Of a DNA stretch of 32,621 nt, positions 16,296 to 23,540 are shown piece after piece. The DNA is from Mycolicibacterium palauense (GTDB taxonomy: Bacteria > Actinomycetota > Actinomycetes > Mycobacteriales > Mycobacteriaceae). The position numbers were made by a program, and so were the translations under genes. The stretch is from contig NZ_NVQF01000070.1 in the NCBI RefSeq assembly GCF_002592005.1, forward strand, positions 1-32,621, given 5' to 3'. Within the stretch, counting starts at the first letter, position 1; every line of letters begins with the position of its first letter. The notes beneath the pieces were generated by a model. That model searched no databases. It was not told where the DNA came from and was given only the letters and a program-made list of their open reading frames with translations.

Positions 16296-17054
16296 ATGCT
16301 GAGCAGACGCACCCAATCCACGCTGTACTCCTGTGCGGGCGCGGCGTCGCTGATCCTGCTGTGGGCGGTGGGCGGCTCGGGAGCGAGCTTCATCGCACCG
16401 ATCGGCGCGGTGCTGCGGGAACTTCCGCAGTTCGTCTCCGACCCGGAGGTGTGGGCCAACGTCATCGAGACCTGGATCCGCGTGATGATCTCACTGGCCC
16501 TCGGGCTGCTCGTGGGCATCGGCGTCGCATTCGTGATGTGGCGCTCGGAGTTCTGGGGACGCTTCGCAGGTGTGTACGTCACCGTGCTGGTCACCGTGCC
16601 GAGCACGATCACCGCCCTGATGGCGGTGTCGTTCTTCCGAAATGTCGAGCTCGGGGCCATCGTGGTGCTGGTGGCCACCATCGTGCCGTTCGTGTCGATG
16701 GTGGTGTACTCGGCACTTCGCCGCATCGATCCCGGACTGCTGGAAATGGCTGCCTCCTACCGCTACTCACGCTGGCAGTGGCTCCGCGAGTTGATCGCGC
16801 CCCAGATCGCCGGGTCGGTCATGACCGCGGTGCGCAACGAACACGCCCACCTGTGGAAGGTCGTCGTGATCGTGGAGATCTTTCTGGTCAGCAGCGGCAT
16901 GGGATTCCAGTTCGACCGGTCCTTCAGCAAGTTCAACCTGGTCGACGTGATGCTGTGGCTGATCGTGTTCGCGGTGATCCTGCTGGCGACCGAGTATCTC
17001 GTGATCAGGCCGCTGGAGCGGCGCGCCCAGCACTGGACAGGAGTTCAGCAATGA
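16296..17054 (+). CDS. ABC transporter permease (NitT/TauT type), first
   Basis: The protein is 252 aa with about six TM helices. The cytoplasmic EAA loop is recognisable as ALRRIDPGLLEMAASYRYSRWQWLRELIAPQIAG. It starts seven bases after the binding-protein stop and ends with an ATGA overlap into the ATPase gene. Together with the second permease it should form a heterodimeric channel, as in the ThiX/RibX-like branch with two different permeases. Confidence 0.9.
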   Translation: MLSRRTQSTLYSCAGAASLILLWAVGGSGASFIAPIGAVLRELPQFVSDPEVWANVIETWIRVMISLALGLLVGIGVAFVMWRSEFWGRFAGVYVTVLVTVPSTITALMAVSFFRNVELGAIVVLVATIVPFVSMVVYSALRRIDPGLLEMAASYRYSRWQWLRELIAPQIAGSVMTAVRNEHAHLWKVVVIVEIFLVSSGMGFQFDRSFSKFNLVDVMLWLIVFAVILLATEYLVIRPLERRAQHWTGVQQ

Positions 17055-17860
17055 CCGTCCACATGGAGACACCCGCCTCGACGAGCCGCGCGAAATTCCT
17101 CGACCTGGAGGGCATCTCGATCGACTACGGCACCACGCCCGCCGTCAAGGACATTGACCTTCAGATCGGCGAGGGCGAGTTCGTGTCGATCATCGGCCCC
17201 AGTGGCTGCGGAAAGTCGACCCTGTTGCACGTGCTGGCCGGGCTGAAGGCACCGCGGTCCGGACGGATCACCTACCGGAACTCCGACGTCACCGCCGATG
17301 TCCGCCGGCAACTCCGGACCGGCTATGTCTTCCAGGATCACCGGCTGCTGCCCTGGCGCAGCGTCCGGCGCAACATCGAGATCGCGATGCGCAGCGCCGC
17401 CATCCCGAAGGAACAGTGGGCCGGCCAGGTCGAAAGGTACCTGAACCTGCTGCACGTCGGTGACCACGCCGAGGCCCTACCGATGAACCTCTCCGGCGGT
17501 CAGCGCCAGCGCGTCTCGATCGCACGCGCGCTGGCGGTGCGCCCCGACCTGGTGCTGATGGACGAACCGTTCAGCGGGCTCGACGAGGTCACCGGGCGCA
17601 TCATCCGCACCGAACTCGACCGCATGCGAATCGATTCGGGCACACCGACGCTGTTCGTCACCCACTCGATACGCGAGGCGTTGTACCTCTCGGACCGCAT
17701 TCTCGTGTTCAGCAGGGGCCCGGCGACGGTGTTGCGGGAGGTCGTCGTGCCGCTGCCGCGGCCACGTTCCTACGGCGACCCGCGTCTGGCGCAGCTGGAG
17801 GAGGATCTGGTGGCCGAGGTGCTCAAGGTGTGGGAGCCGGGCGGGACGTCCGGATCATGA
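17051..17860 (+). CDS. ABC transporter ATP-binding protein (NitT/TauT type)
   Basis: This is a 269-aa ATPase with all motifs: Walker A GPSGCGKST (residues 49-57), Q-loop FQDHRLLPW, signature LSGGQRQR, Walker B LVLMDEP and H-loop VTHSIREAL. The LLPW after the Q-loop is typical of SsuB/TauB/NrtD-like proteins. ATGA overlaps at both ends show translational coupling with the two permeases. Confidence 0.95.
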   Translation: MTVHMETPASTSRAKFLDLEGISIDYGTTPAVKDIDLQIGEGEFVSIIGPSGCGKSTLLHVLAGLKAPRSGRITYRNSDVTADVRRQLRTGYVFQDHRLLPWRSVRRNIEIAMRSAAIPKEQWAGQVERYLNLLHVGDHAEALPMNLSGGQRQRVSIARALAVRPDLVLMDEPFSGLDEVTGRIIRTELDRMRIDSGTPTLFVTHSIREALYLSDRILVFSRGPATVLREVVVPLPRPRSYGDPRLAQLEEDLVAEVLKVWEPGGTSGS

Positions 17861-18666
17861 CGTTGGCGATCACGGCCCGCGCCGTACCGGAGACCGGTAC
17901 CGAGTCGCCGCGGCGGCGCCCCTGGTGGGTCGACAGGGTGCTGGCCCCGGTGTCGGCGGTGATCGTGGGCCTGGTGGCCTGGCAGCTGGCCAGTGTCACC
18001 TCCGACGGCTGGGTACCGTCCCTGGGAGACCTGCTCGCCGCCACGGGTTCGGTGTTCGGGTCGGAGACCCTGATCTCCGATCTGGCCATCACCTTGCGGC
18101 GGGTGCTGCTGGTGTGGGCGGGCTCGGTGGTGCTGGGCCTGGCCGTCGGGGTGGCCGCCGGATTCAGCTGGCAGCTGCGTGCGTTCCTGCGGCCGGTACT
18201 GGCCATCGCGCTGGCCGTGCCGGACGTCGTCTACATCATCATCGTCATCCTGATCCTCGGCACCGCGGAAAGCTCGGGTCTGATCGCGGTGACGCTGGCG
18301 ATCGTCCCCCTGGTCGTCAACGTGACCATGGCCTCGGTGATGGCCCGGGACATCCGCCTCGACGAGATGGCGGCGGCCTACAAGTTCGGTCCGCTCGCCT
18401 ACGGCCGGCACGTGCTGTGGTGGCAGCTTCGCCCGGCCACCGAGGCCGCGACCCGCACCGCGTTCGGGTTCTCCTGGAAGCTGATCGTGTTGTTGGAGGC
18501 GATCACCTCCCCGGACGGGATCGGCGCGCGCATCATGCAGGAGTTCAAGTATCTACGCCCGGCGGAGATGATCGTCTACGCGCTGCTGTTCACCTCGCTG
18601 ATGGCCGCGATCGAGGTGCTGATCCTCAATCGGGTGTTGCGGAGTCCGGAGCCCCCGTCCCGGTGA
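17857..18666 (+). CDS. ABC transporter permease (NitT/TauT type), second
   Basis: The protein is 269 aa with a short cytoplasmic N-terminus and about six TM helices. Its EAA loop is DIRLDEMAAAYKFGPLAYGRHVLWWQLRPA, followed by the usual GFSWKLIVLLEAI. It is the last gene of operon A and ends two bases before the convergent LacI gene. It differs clearly from the first permease, so the importer is a heterodimer. Confidence 0.9.
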   Translation: MTLAITARAVPETGTESPRRRPWWVDRVLAPVSAVIVGLVAWQLASVTSDGWVPSLGDLLAATGSVFGSETLISDLAITLRRVLLVWAGSVVLGLAVGVAAGFSWQLRAFLRPVLAIALAVPDVVYIIIVILILGTAESSGLIAVTLAIVPLVVNVTMASVMARDIRLDEMAAAYKFGPLAYGRHVLWWQLRPATEAATRTAFGFSWKLIVLLEAITSPDGIGARIMQEFKYLRPAEMIVYALLFTSLMAAIEVLILNRVLRSPEPPSR

Positions 18667-18668
18667 GG

Positions 18669-19679
18669 TCAATGCCCGCGGGTGGATTCCCGCACCACGA
18701 GCTCGGTGGCCAGGGTCGTCGGGGAGGTCGGCAGTCCGTGCAGCACCGCCAGCAGGGTCTGCACCGCACGTTTTCCCATCTCCCCCATCGGGCTGCGCAC
18801 GGTGGTCAGCGGAATCGTCAGCTCACCGGCGATCGGGATGTCGTTGTAGCCGGCCACGGCGATGTCGCGGCCCGGTACCAGCGCGTGCTCGCGCAGCGCG
18901 CCCATGACTCCGATCGCCGAGTAGTCGTTCACCGCGAAGATCGCCGTCGGCGGCTTGGGCCGGGCCAGCAGCATCTCGGCGCCGCGGTGGCCGTGTTCGG
19001 CGTCGAAGCCGAGTTCGACGACATTGGCCGGCGGCACGGTGACACCGGACGACTCCAGCGCCGCAACGCAGCCCGCCACCCGGTCCACACTGGTGCTGGC
19101 CCATGGTGGGCCGGCGACGATACCCACGTCGGTGTGGCCAAGGGCGGCAAGGTGTTCGCCGATCTGCCGGCCACCGCGATAGTCGTCGCCGCACACCGAC
19201 AGGTAGCCCGTGCTGCGCCGGGACACCAGGACGAAGGGCACCCGGCGGCGCTCGAACTCGGCGAGATTGCTGCCGTCCAGGTGGGCGTCACCGAGGATCA
19301 GACCGTCGATACGCCGCCCGAGCAGCAGCTCGAACCGGCGGTGCTGCTCGACGGGCAGGTCGTGGGTGTTGGCCACGAAGGTCTCGTAGCCGGCACCGTT
19401 GGCCTCGCCCTCGATGGCGTCGTAGACCGACGACAGCACGATGTCGGTCAGATGCGGGACCAGCACGCCGAAGGCGGTCGACTTCTTGGTGGTCAAGCTC
19501 GCGGCGTTGGGGTTCGGCGTGTAGCGGAACTCTTTGGCCAGAGCGACGATTCGGGCATCGGCATTGCTGATGCGAGCACCGGGTGTTGCGGCGCGCCGCA
19601 GCGCCCGCGACACGGTGGACACGTGCACGCCGGCCGCCTCGGCGATGGTGCGCAGCGTGATCGGGCTGTCGTCTGTCAC
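18669..19679 (-). CDS. LacI family transcriptional repressor
   Basis: The protein has 336 aa: an N-terminal LacI helix-turn-helix (ITLRTIAEAAGVHVSTVSRALR, residues 7-28), a hinge helix, and a periplasmic-binding-protein-like effector domain from about residue 65 (AFGVLVPHL). The effector domain contains the conserved IDGLILG, AVNDYSAIGVMGALRE and GRDIAVAGYNDIPIA segments. A GTG start with GGGGGA upstream fits the family. It sits between operons A and B and is divergent from the NicX-like gene. Near-identical LacI-type operators at both promoters point to it as the local repressor, probably also of itself. The inducer is unknown, presumably the imported compound or an intermediate. Confidence 0.93.
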   Translation of the reverse strand: MTDDSPITLRTIAEAAGVHVSTVSRALRRAATPGARISNADARIVALAKEFRYTPNPNAASLTTKKSTAFGVLVPHLTDIVLSSVYDAIEGEANGAGYETFVANTHDLPVEQHRRFELLLGRRIDGLILGDAHLDGSNLAEFERRRVPFVLVSRRSTGYLSVCGDDYRGGRQIGEHLAALGHTDVGIVAGPPWASTSVDRVAGCVAALESSGVTVPPANVVELGFDAEHGHRGAEMLLARPKPPTAIFAVNDYSAIGVMGALREHALVPGRDIAVAGYNDIPIAGELTIPLTTVRSPMGEMGKRAVQTLLAVLHGLPTSPTTLATELVVRESTRGH

Positions 19680-19724
19680 CTGGGTGTCCCCCGTTTCCTA
19701 AGAGCAGCGAGCGCTTGAGCCGAC

Positions 19725-19755
19725 ATCATACGCAAGCGTTCGCGCAACTGATTGT
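19725..19755. promoter_or_regulatory. Tandem LacI-type operator, operon B and repressor promoter
   Basis: Two abutting 12-bp sites, GCAAGCGTTCGC (19732-19743) and GCAACTGATTGT (19744-19755), repeat the arrangement found at 12469-12492. The second differs from GCAA-N4-TTGC only at its last base; the first differs from GCAA-N-CG-N-TTGC at one position. On the minus strand TATGAT (19730-19725) is a good -10 for the repressor gene and touches the operator. Binding could therefore block both the repressor gene and the NicX-like gene, whose start is 37 bp away. Confidence 0.75.
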
Positions 19756-19791
19756 GCAAACCAGAACAACACGAGAGAAGGTGGAGCAACG

Positions 19792-20820
19792 ATGATGGTG
19801 GATCTGACCGGTGTCGATCTGATGCGGCTCTTCGTCCGCGAATTCGAGCTGTGCAAGGTCTCGCCGGGTGAACACGTGATCATCCTGTCGGAACCTTCGA
19901 GCCGATCCGACTACGTCGCAGCGGCATTCGGCGCCGCTCAACAGCTGGGCGCACATGTCGCGTCAGTGGTCGCACCCTCCGGGACCCCGATTCCCGAACC
20001 GGCCACCCACACCGGTTCGGGTCCCGGGCTGCAGTCGGTTCTGGACAACCGCGTGATCCAGCAGACCCTCAAGGCCGCCGACATGGTCGTCGACCTCACC
20101 CGGGAGGGATTCGTCCACGCGCCGGTGCAGTCCGAGATCCTTTCGGCGGGAACCCGAATCCTGTTCATCTGCGATGCGCCCGACGTGCTGGCGCGCAACA
20201 TGCCGGCCGTCGAGGACTCCGAACGGGTGGAGTCGGCGGCCGCCCTGATCAAACGGTCCTCGCGGATGCGGGTCACCTCACCGGCGGGCACCGATCTGAC
20301 GTGCGACCTCGTCGACAGCCATCCGGGGTACCAGAAGGGCTTCGTGGACCGGCCGGGCAGCTGGGACCACTGGCCCTCGACGATGGTGGTGTGTTGGCCG
20401 ATGACCTCCAACGGCTCGATCGTGCTGACCGCCGGCGACATCCTGCTCCCGTTCAAGGAATACGTCCAGAGCGATATCCTGCTGGACGTGGTCGACGGCC
20501 GCATCGAGTCGATCAGCGGTGGCGCCGACGCCACCCGGCTGCGCCAGTTCTTCGAGGACTCCACCGATCAGTGGGCGCGCTCACTGTCCCATATGGGGTG
20601 GGGCTTGATGCGCAGCGCCAACTGGTTCGCGACCGCGATGTACGCCAAGCACGAGATCATGGGCATGGACGCGCGCGCCTTCGCCGGCAACTTCCTGTGG
20701 TCCACGGGCCCGCACCCGTTCCTGGGCCACGATTCGTTCACCCATCTCGACATCGCCATGCGCGGCTGCTCGATCCTGGTGGACGAGACGCCGGTGACCA
20801 AGGACGGGCAACTGGTGTGA
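19792..20820 (+). CDS. nicX: 2,5-dihydroxypyridine 5,6-dioxygenase, NicX-like
   Basis: The protein has 342 aa, close to the about 350 of Pseudomonas putida NicX. From memory, extended segments match NicX: GSWDHWPS, GDILLPFKEY, SHMGWGL, MDARAFAGNFLWSTGP and THLDIAMRGCSILVDE. The Fe(II) ligands reported for NicX (His265, His318, Asp320) correspond to His267, His318 and Asp320 here. NicX opens 2,5-dihydroxypyridine between C5 and C6 to N-formylmaleamate. The fold relates to M29-type aminopeptidases, but the matches to NicX are much more specific. A GAGAAGGTGGAG ribosome site precedes ATG 19792 (ATG 19795 is possible). It heads operon B and overlaps the amidase gene by four bases. The exact ring substrate may be a substituted dihydroxypyridine. 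Confidence 0.88.
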   Translation: MMVDLTGVDLMRLFVREFELCKVSPGEHVIILSEPSSRSDYVAAAFGAAQQLGAHVASVVAPSGTPIPEPATHTGSGPGLQSVLDNRVIQQTLKAADMVVDLTREGFVHAPVQSEILSAGTRILFICDAPDVLARNMPAVEDSERVESAAALIKRSSRMRVTSPAGTDLTCDLVDSHPGYQKGFVDRPGSWDHWPSTMVVCWPMTSNGSIVLTAGDILLPFKEYVQSDILLDVVDGRIESISGGADATRLRQFFEDSTDQWARSLSHMGWGLMRSANWFATAMYAKHEIMGMDARAFAGNFLWSTGPHPFLGHDSFTHLDIAMRGCSILVDETPVTKDGQLV

Positions 20821-22253
20821 GTGACGTCCTGCAACTGGACGCCTGCGGCCAGGCAGCGGCCGTCCGGGGCGGCGAGGTCTCGGCACGAGAGTTGGCCGAA
20901 GCGGCGATCGCCCGGATCACCGAGGCCGACCCGGCGCTCAACGCGGTGAGCTGGCAGCGCTTCGAGGAAGCCCTGGCCGAGGCGGCCCGGTTCGATTCCG
21001 CCCGAGTCGATTCGGCCCGGTCCGATTCAGCACCGCCGTTCGCCGGCGTCCCGATCCTGCTGAAGGACCACCGCTGCTTCGCCGCCGACCAGGAAACCCG
21101 CACCGGCACCACGGCACTGGCGCGGACCCGGGTTCCGGGCACCGCCGACAGCAACATCTACCGGGCGATCGTCGACGCCGGGTTCGTCGTGCTGGGCCGC
21201 ACCACCGTTCCCGAGTTCGCAACCGCGTTCGTCACCGAGTCCGAGGCCACCGGGGTCACCCGAAATCCCCGCGCGCGGGATCGCACGCCCGGGGGGTCCA
21301 GCGGCGGGGCGGCCGCAGCGGTGGCCGCGGGCATGGTCGCGGTGGCACACGCCACCGACGGCGGCGGGTCGATCCGCCAGCCCGCAAGCGCCTGTGGACT
21401 GGTGGGCCTCAAGCCGTCCCGGGGCCGGGTGAGCCTGGGCCCCGAGGGCGGTGAGTCCTGGGCGGGCGCCAGCGTGGAGGGAGTGATCACCCGAAGTGTG
21501 CGCGACAGCGCCGCGGTGACGGCCACCCTGGCCCGGTGGTTCCCCGGCGATCCCTATTCGATCGCCGGGCCCGCCCTGCAGCCGGAAACCGGGACCCCGC
21601 CGCGCATGCGCGTCGGGGTGATGCGCACCCACCCGCTCGGAACGCCGTGGCCGTCCGCCGACGTGACACGCGTGCTGGACGAGGTCGCCGGTGTGCTGGC
21701 CGACCGGGGACACGACGTCCGCGACGGTTCGCCACCGGCGCTGGAAGAGTTTGAATACCAGCAGCATTACGACACCATCGTGGCCGTGGACGTCGATGTC
21801 CTCGCACGCCGGGTCGAGGCGCAGCTCGGCCGGGGGCTCGAACCCGGCGAGCTGGCCCCGCGCAACGAGGACAAGCGCCGGATCGCCGGACGGCTGGGGG
21901 CCACCGAATACCTGGAGGCCCGCTACTGGCTGGCGACCTGGAGCTACCGTCTGGCGGCCTGGTGGTCGGAATTCGACCTGCTGATGACCCCGACGATGGG
22001 TGGGCTGCCCGCCGTGGTCGGCCGCACCGGCAGCGCCGCGAAGATCGACGCCGGCATCGTGGCACGTTCGGCGGAGATGACCGTGATGACCAACTTCGCC
22101 AATATCGGCGGGCTGCCCGCGATCAGCCTGCCGCTGGGCTGCACGGCCGACGGTATCCCGGTCGGCATCCAGTTCGTCGCCCGGCACGCCGCAGAGCCGG
22201 CCCTGCTCGCCCTGGCCGCGGAGTTCGAGTCGCTGGGTCCGTGGGACACCTGA
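20817..22253 (+). CDS. Amidase-signature family amidase
   Basis: The protein has 478 aa with the complete Ser-cisSer-Lys triad: Lys83 in ILLKDH, cis-Ser161 in PGGSSGG and nucleophile Ser185 in DGGGSIRQPAS, spaced as in this family. It hydrolyses an amide of unknown identity. After NicX-type cleavage the pathway needs a deformylase and a maleamate amidase. In P. putida these are an alpha/beta hydrolase and an isochorismatase-like enzyme, and neither is present. This protein and the nitrilase-type protein of operon A are the obvious substitutes. The GTG start at 20817 lies in a GTGA overlap with the NicX-like gene. Residues 60-72 hold a small DSAR repeat. Confidence 0.9.
   Translation: MSDVLQLDACGQAAAVRGGEVSARELAEAAIARITEADPALNAVSWQRFEEALAEAARFDSARVDSARSDSAPPFAGVPILLKDHRCFAADQETRTGTTALARTRVPGTADSNIYRAIVDAGFVVLGRTTVPEFATAFVTESEATGVTRNPRARDRTPGGSSGGAAAAVAAGMVAVAHATDGGGSIRQPASACGLVGLKPSRGRVSLGPEGGESWAGASVEGVITRSVRDSAAVTATLARWFPGDPYSIAGPALQPETGTPPRMRVGVMRTHPLGTPWPSADVTRVLDEVAGVLADRGHDVRDGSPPALEEFEYQQHYDTIVAVDVDVLARRVEAQLGRGLEPGELAPRNEDKRRIAGRLGATEYLEARYWLATWSYRLAAWWSEFDLLMTPTMGGLPAVVGRTGSAAKIDAGIVARSAEMTVMTNFANIGGLPAISLPLGCTADGIPVGIQFVARHAAEPALLALAAEFESLGPWDT
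20994..21035 (+). repeat. 15-bp tandem repeat in the amidase gene
   Basis: Two 15-bp units and a partial third (GATTCCGCCCGAGTC, GATTCGGCCCGGTCC, GATTCAGCACCG) encode DSARV-DSARS-DSA. The repeat is in frame, in a loop before the catalytic Lys. Confidence 0.7.
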
Positions 22254-22265
22254 CACACGAAGGCG

Positions 22266-23135
22266 CTATTTGAGCAGCTTGGACATCCGCCGGTCGGCCA
22301 GTACCTTGCCGCCGGTCTGGCAGGTGGGGCAGTACTGGAATGACTTGTCGGCGAAGGACACCTCCCGCACGGTGTCCCCGCACACCGGACACGGCAGCCC
22401 CGTGCGGGCGTGCACCCGCAGTCCCGAGCGCTTCTCGCCCTTGAGGGTGGCCGCCTGCTGGCCCACCGACCGGGTGACGGCGTCGGTGAGCACCTCGGTC
22501 ATCGCCTCGTGCAACGCGGCGAGCTGGGTGTCGGTCAGCTTGCCCGCGGTCGCGAACGGCGACAGCCTGGCCACGTGCAGGATCTCGTCGCTGTAGGCAT
22601 TGCCGATCCCGGCGATCACCTTCTGGTCGGTGATGACCGTCTTGATGCGTCCGGTGTTGCCGCGCAGCGCGGCGGCCAGGCCGGCGGGGTCGAGCCCCAG
22701 CGCATCCGGACCCAGGGCCGCGATCCCCGGGACCTGCTGCGGGTCGTCGACCAGCCATACGGCCAGACGCTTCTGGGTGCCGGCCTCGGTGAGGTCGAAC
22801 CCGACGTGTTCGGCCGAGCCCGGTTCGCCGAGGTGTACACGCAGGGCGATGGGCCCCTTCCCGGGTTTTAGCGGTGCGGTGGAGAGCTTGTCCGACCAGC
22901 GCAGCCAGCCCGCGCGCGAGAGGTGGGTGATCAGGTGCAGCCCGCCGGCGCCGAGACCGAGGTACTTGCCCCAGCGGTGCGCCCCGGTGACCGTCTGCCC
23001 GGTGAGCGCGGTCAGCGGCGGGTCGAAGGTCTTGAGCACCGACAGCGCCGAGACGTCGACACGGCTGACGGGCCGGCCGGTCGCGTGCGCGCGCAGATAG
23101 TCGGCCAGCGCTTCGACCTCGGGCAGTTCGGGCAT
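22266..23135 (-). CDS. Fpg/Nei family DNA glycosylase-like protein (Fpg2 type)
   Basis: The protein has 289 aa starting MPELPEVEAL, the family's catalytic N-terminal Pro-Glu. Visible features are a HRWGKYL lysine loop, the helix-two-turn-helix GIGNAYSDEILH, and a C-terminal zinc finger CPVC...CPTC. In active Fpg the zinc finger carries an Arg five residues before the third Cys (R-A-T-F-Y-C in E. coli); here it is Lys (K-S-F-Q-Y-C). Activity on oxidised purines is therefore doubtful. The M. tuberculosis counterpart, Rv0944, is as I recall a short remnant, so this full-length version is probably ancestral. It is convergent with the amidase with a gap of 12 bp. Confidence 0.88.
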   Translation of the reverse strand: MPELPEVEALADYLRAHATGRPVSRVDVSALSVLKTFDPPLTALTGQTVTGAHRWGKYLGLGAGGLHLITHLSRAGWLRWSDKLSTAPLKPGKGPIALRVHLGEPGSAEHVGFDLTEAGTQKRLAVWLVDDPQQVPGIAALGPDALGLDPAGLAAALRGNTGRIKTVITDQKVIAGIGNAYSDEILHVARLSPFATAGKLTDTQLAALHEAMTEVLTDAVTRSVGQQAATLKGEKRSGLRVHARTGLPCPVCGDTVREVSFADKSFQYCPTCQTGGKVLADRRMSKLLK

Positions 23136-23143
23136 GGACCCAG

Positions 23144-23167
23144 TGTGCCGGAACACGGACCGGCACA
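23144..23167. promoter_or_regulatory. Inverted repeat upstream of the Fpg-like gene
   Basis: TGTGCCGG and CCGGCACA are perfect 8-bp arms separated by eight bases, beginning nine bases upstream of the minus-strand start codon. Operator or leader hairpin are both possible. Confidence 0.45.
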
Positions 23168-23174
23168 TCCCCCT

Positions 23175-23221
23175 GGACAAACCGATCCCCCGGACAAACG
23201 GATAGTGTGCGTCGGATAGTG
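23175..23221. repeat. Short direct repeats in the spacer
   Basis: GGACAAACCGAT and GGACAAACGGAT repeat with 11 of 12 identities, 17 bp apart. CGGATAGTG then occurs twice, 14 bp apart. These may be regulator sites; no regulator gene is adjacent. Confidence 0.45.
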
Positions 23222-23347
23222 CCGTCACCGGCACCTCATTGTTTCGCCGGTCAGTGAAAAAATGGCCGTGCATATTTCGTGATGGACACGGGTCGGCCTC
23301 ATATCCGGTATCTGCGGAATGATTTTGCTGTGTCGCGGCCAGACCCG

Positions 23348-23377
23348 TTGCACTGCGCGATGCGGCACCGGTATATT
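23348..23377 (+). promoter_or_regulatory. Probable alkB promoter
   Basis: TTGCAC (23348-23353) and TATATT (23372-23377) are spaced by 18 bp and match sigma-A-type elements well. The leader to the GTG start would be about 155 nt. Confidence 0.45.
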
Positions 23378-23540
23378 CGGTGTTCGCGCAGGCCGGGGGG
23401 TTTCAGACAGCAGGCCGCCTGCCACGGGGAACTGAGACAATGACGCAGAAAAGGCCGTTCCGACGAATCTCTGCGAAATTGTCACACACGACACAGCGCG
23501 AGCATTTGCGCGCCGATAGCGGGGGAAGTATTTCTTAACT

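Larger units (their letters stand above)
23136..23540. other. 405-bp divergent spacer, Fpg-like gene to alkB
   Basis: This spacer is less GC-rich than its neighbours and shows no credible gene. It holds an inverted repeat next to the Fpg-like start, short direct repeats, and a promoter-like pair for alkB, listed separately. The region from about 23380 to 23540 would be a long 5' leader of alkB, with no structure I can identify. Confidence 0.6.
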
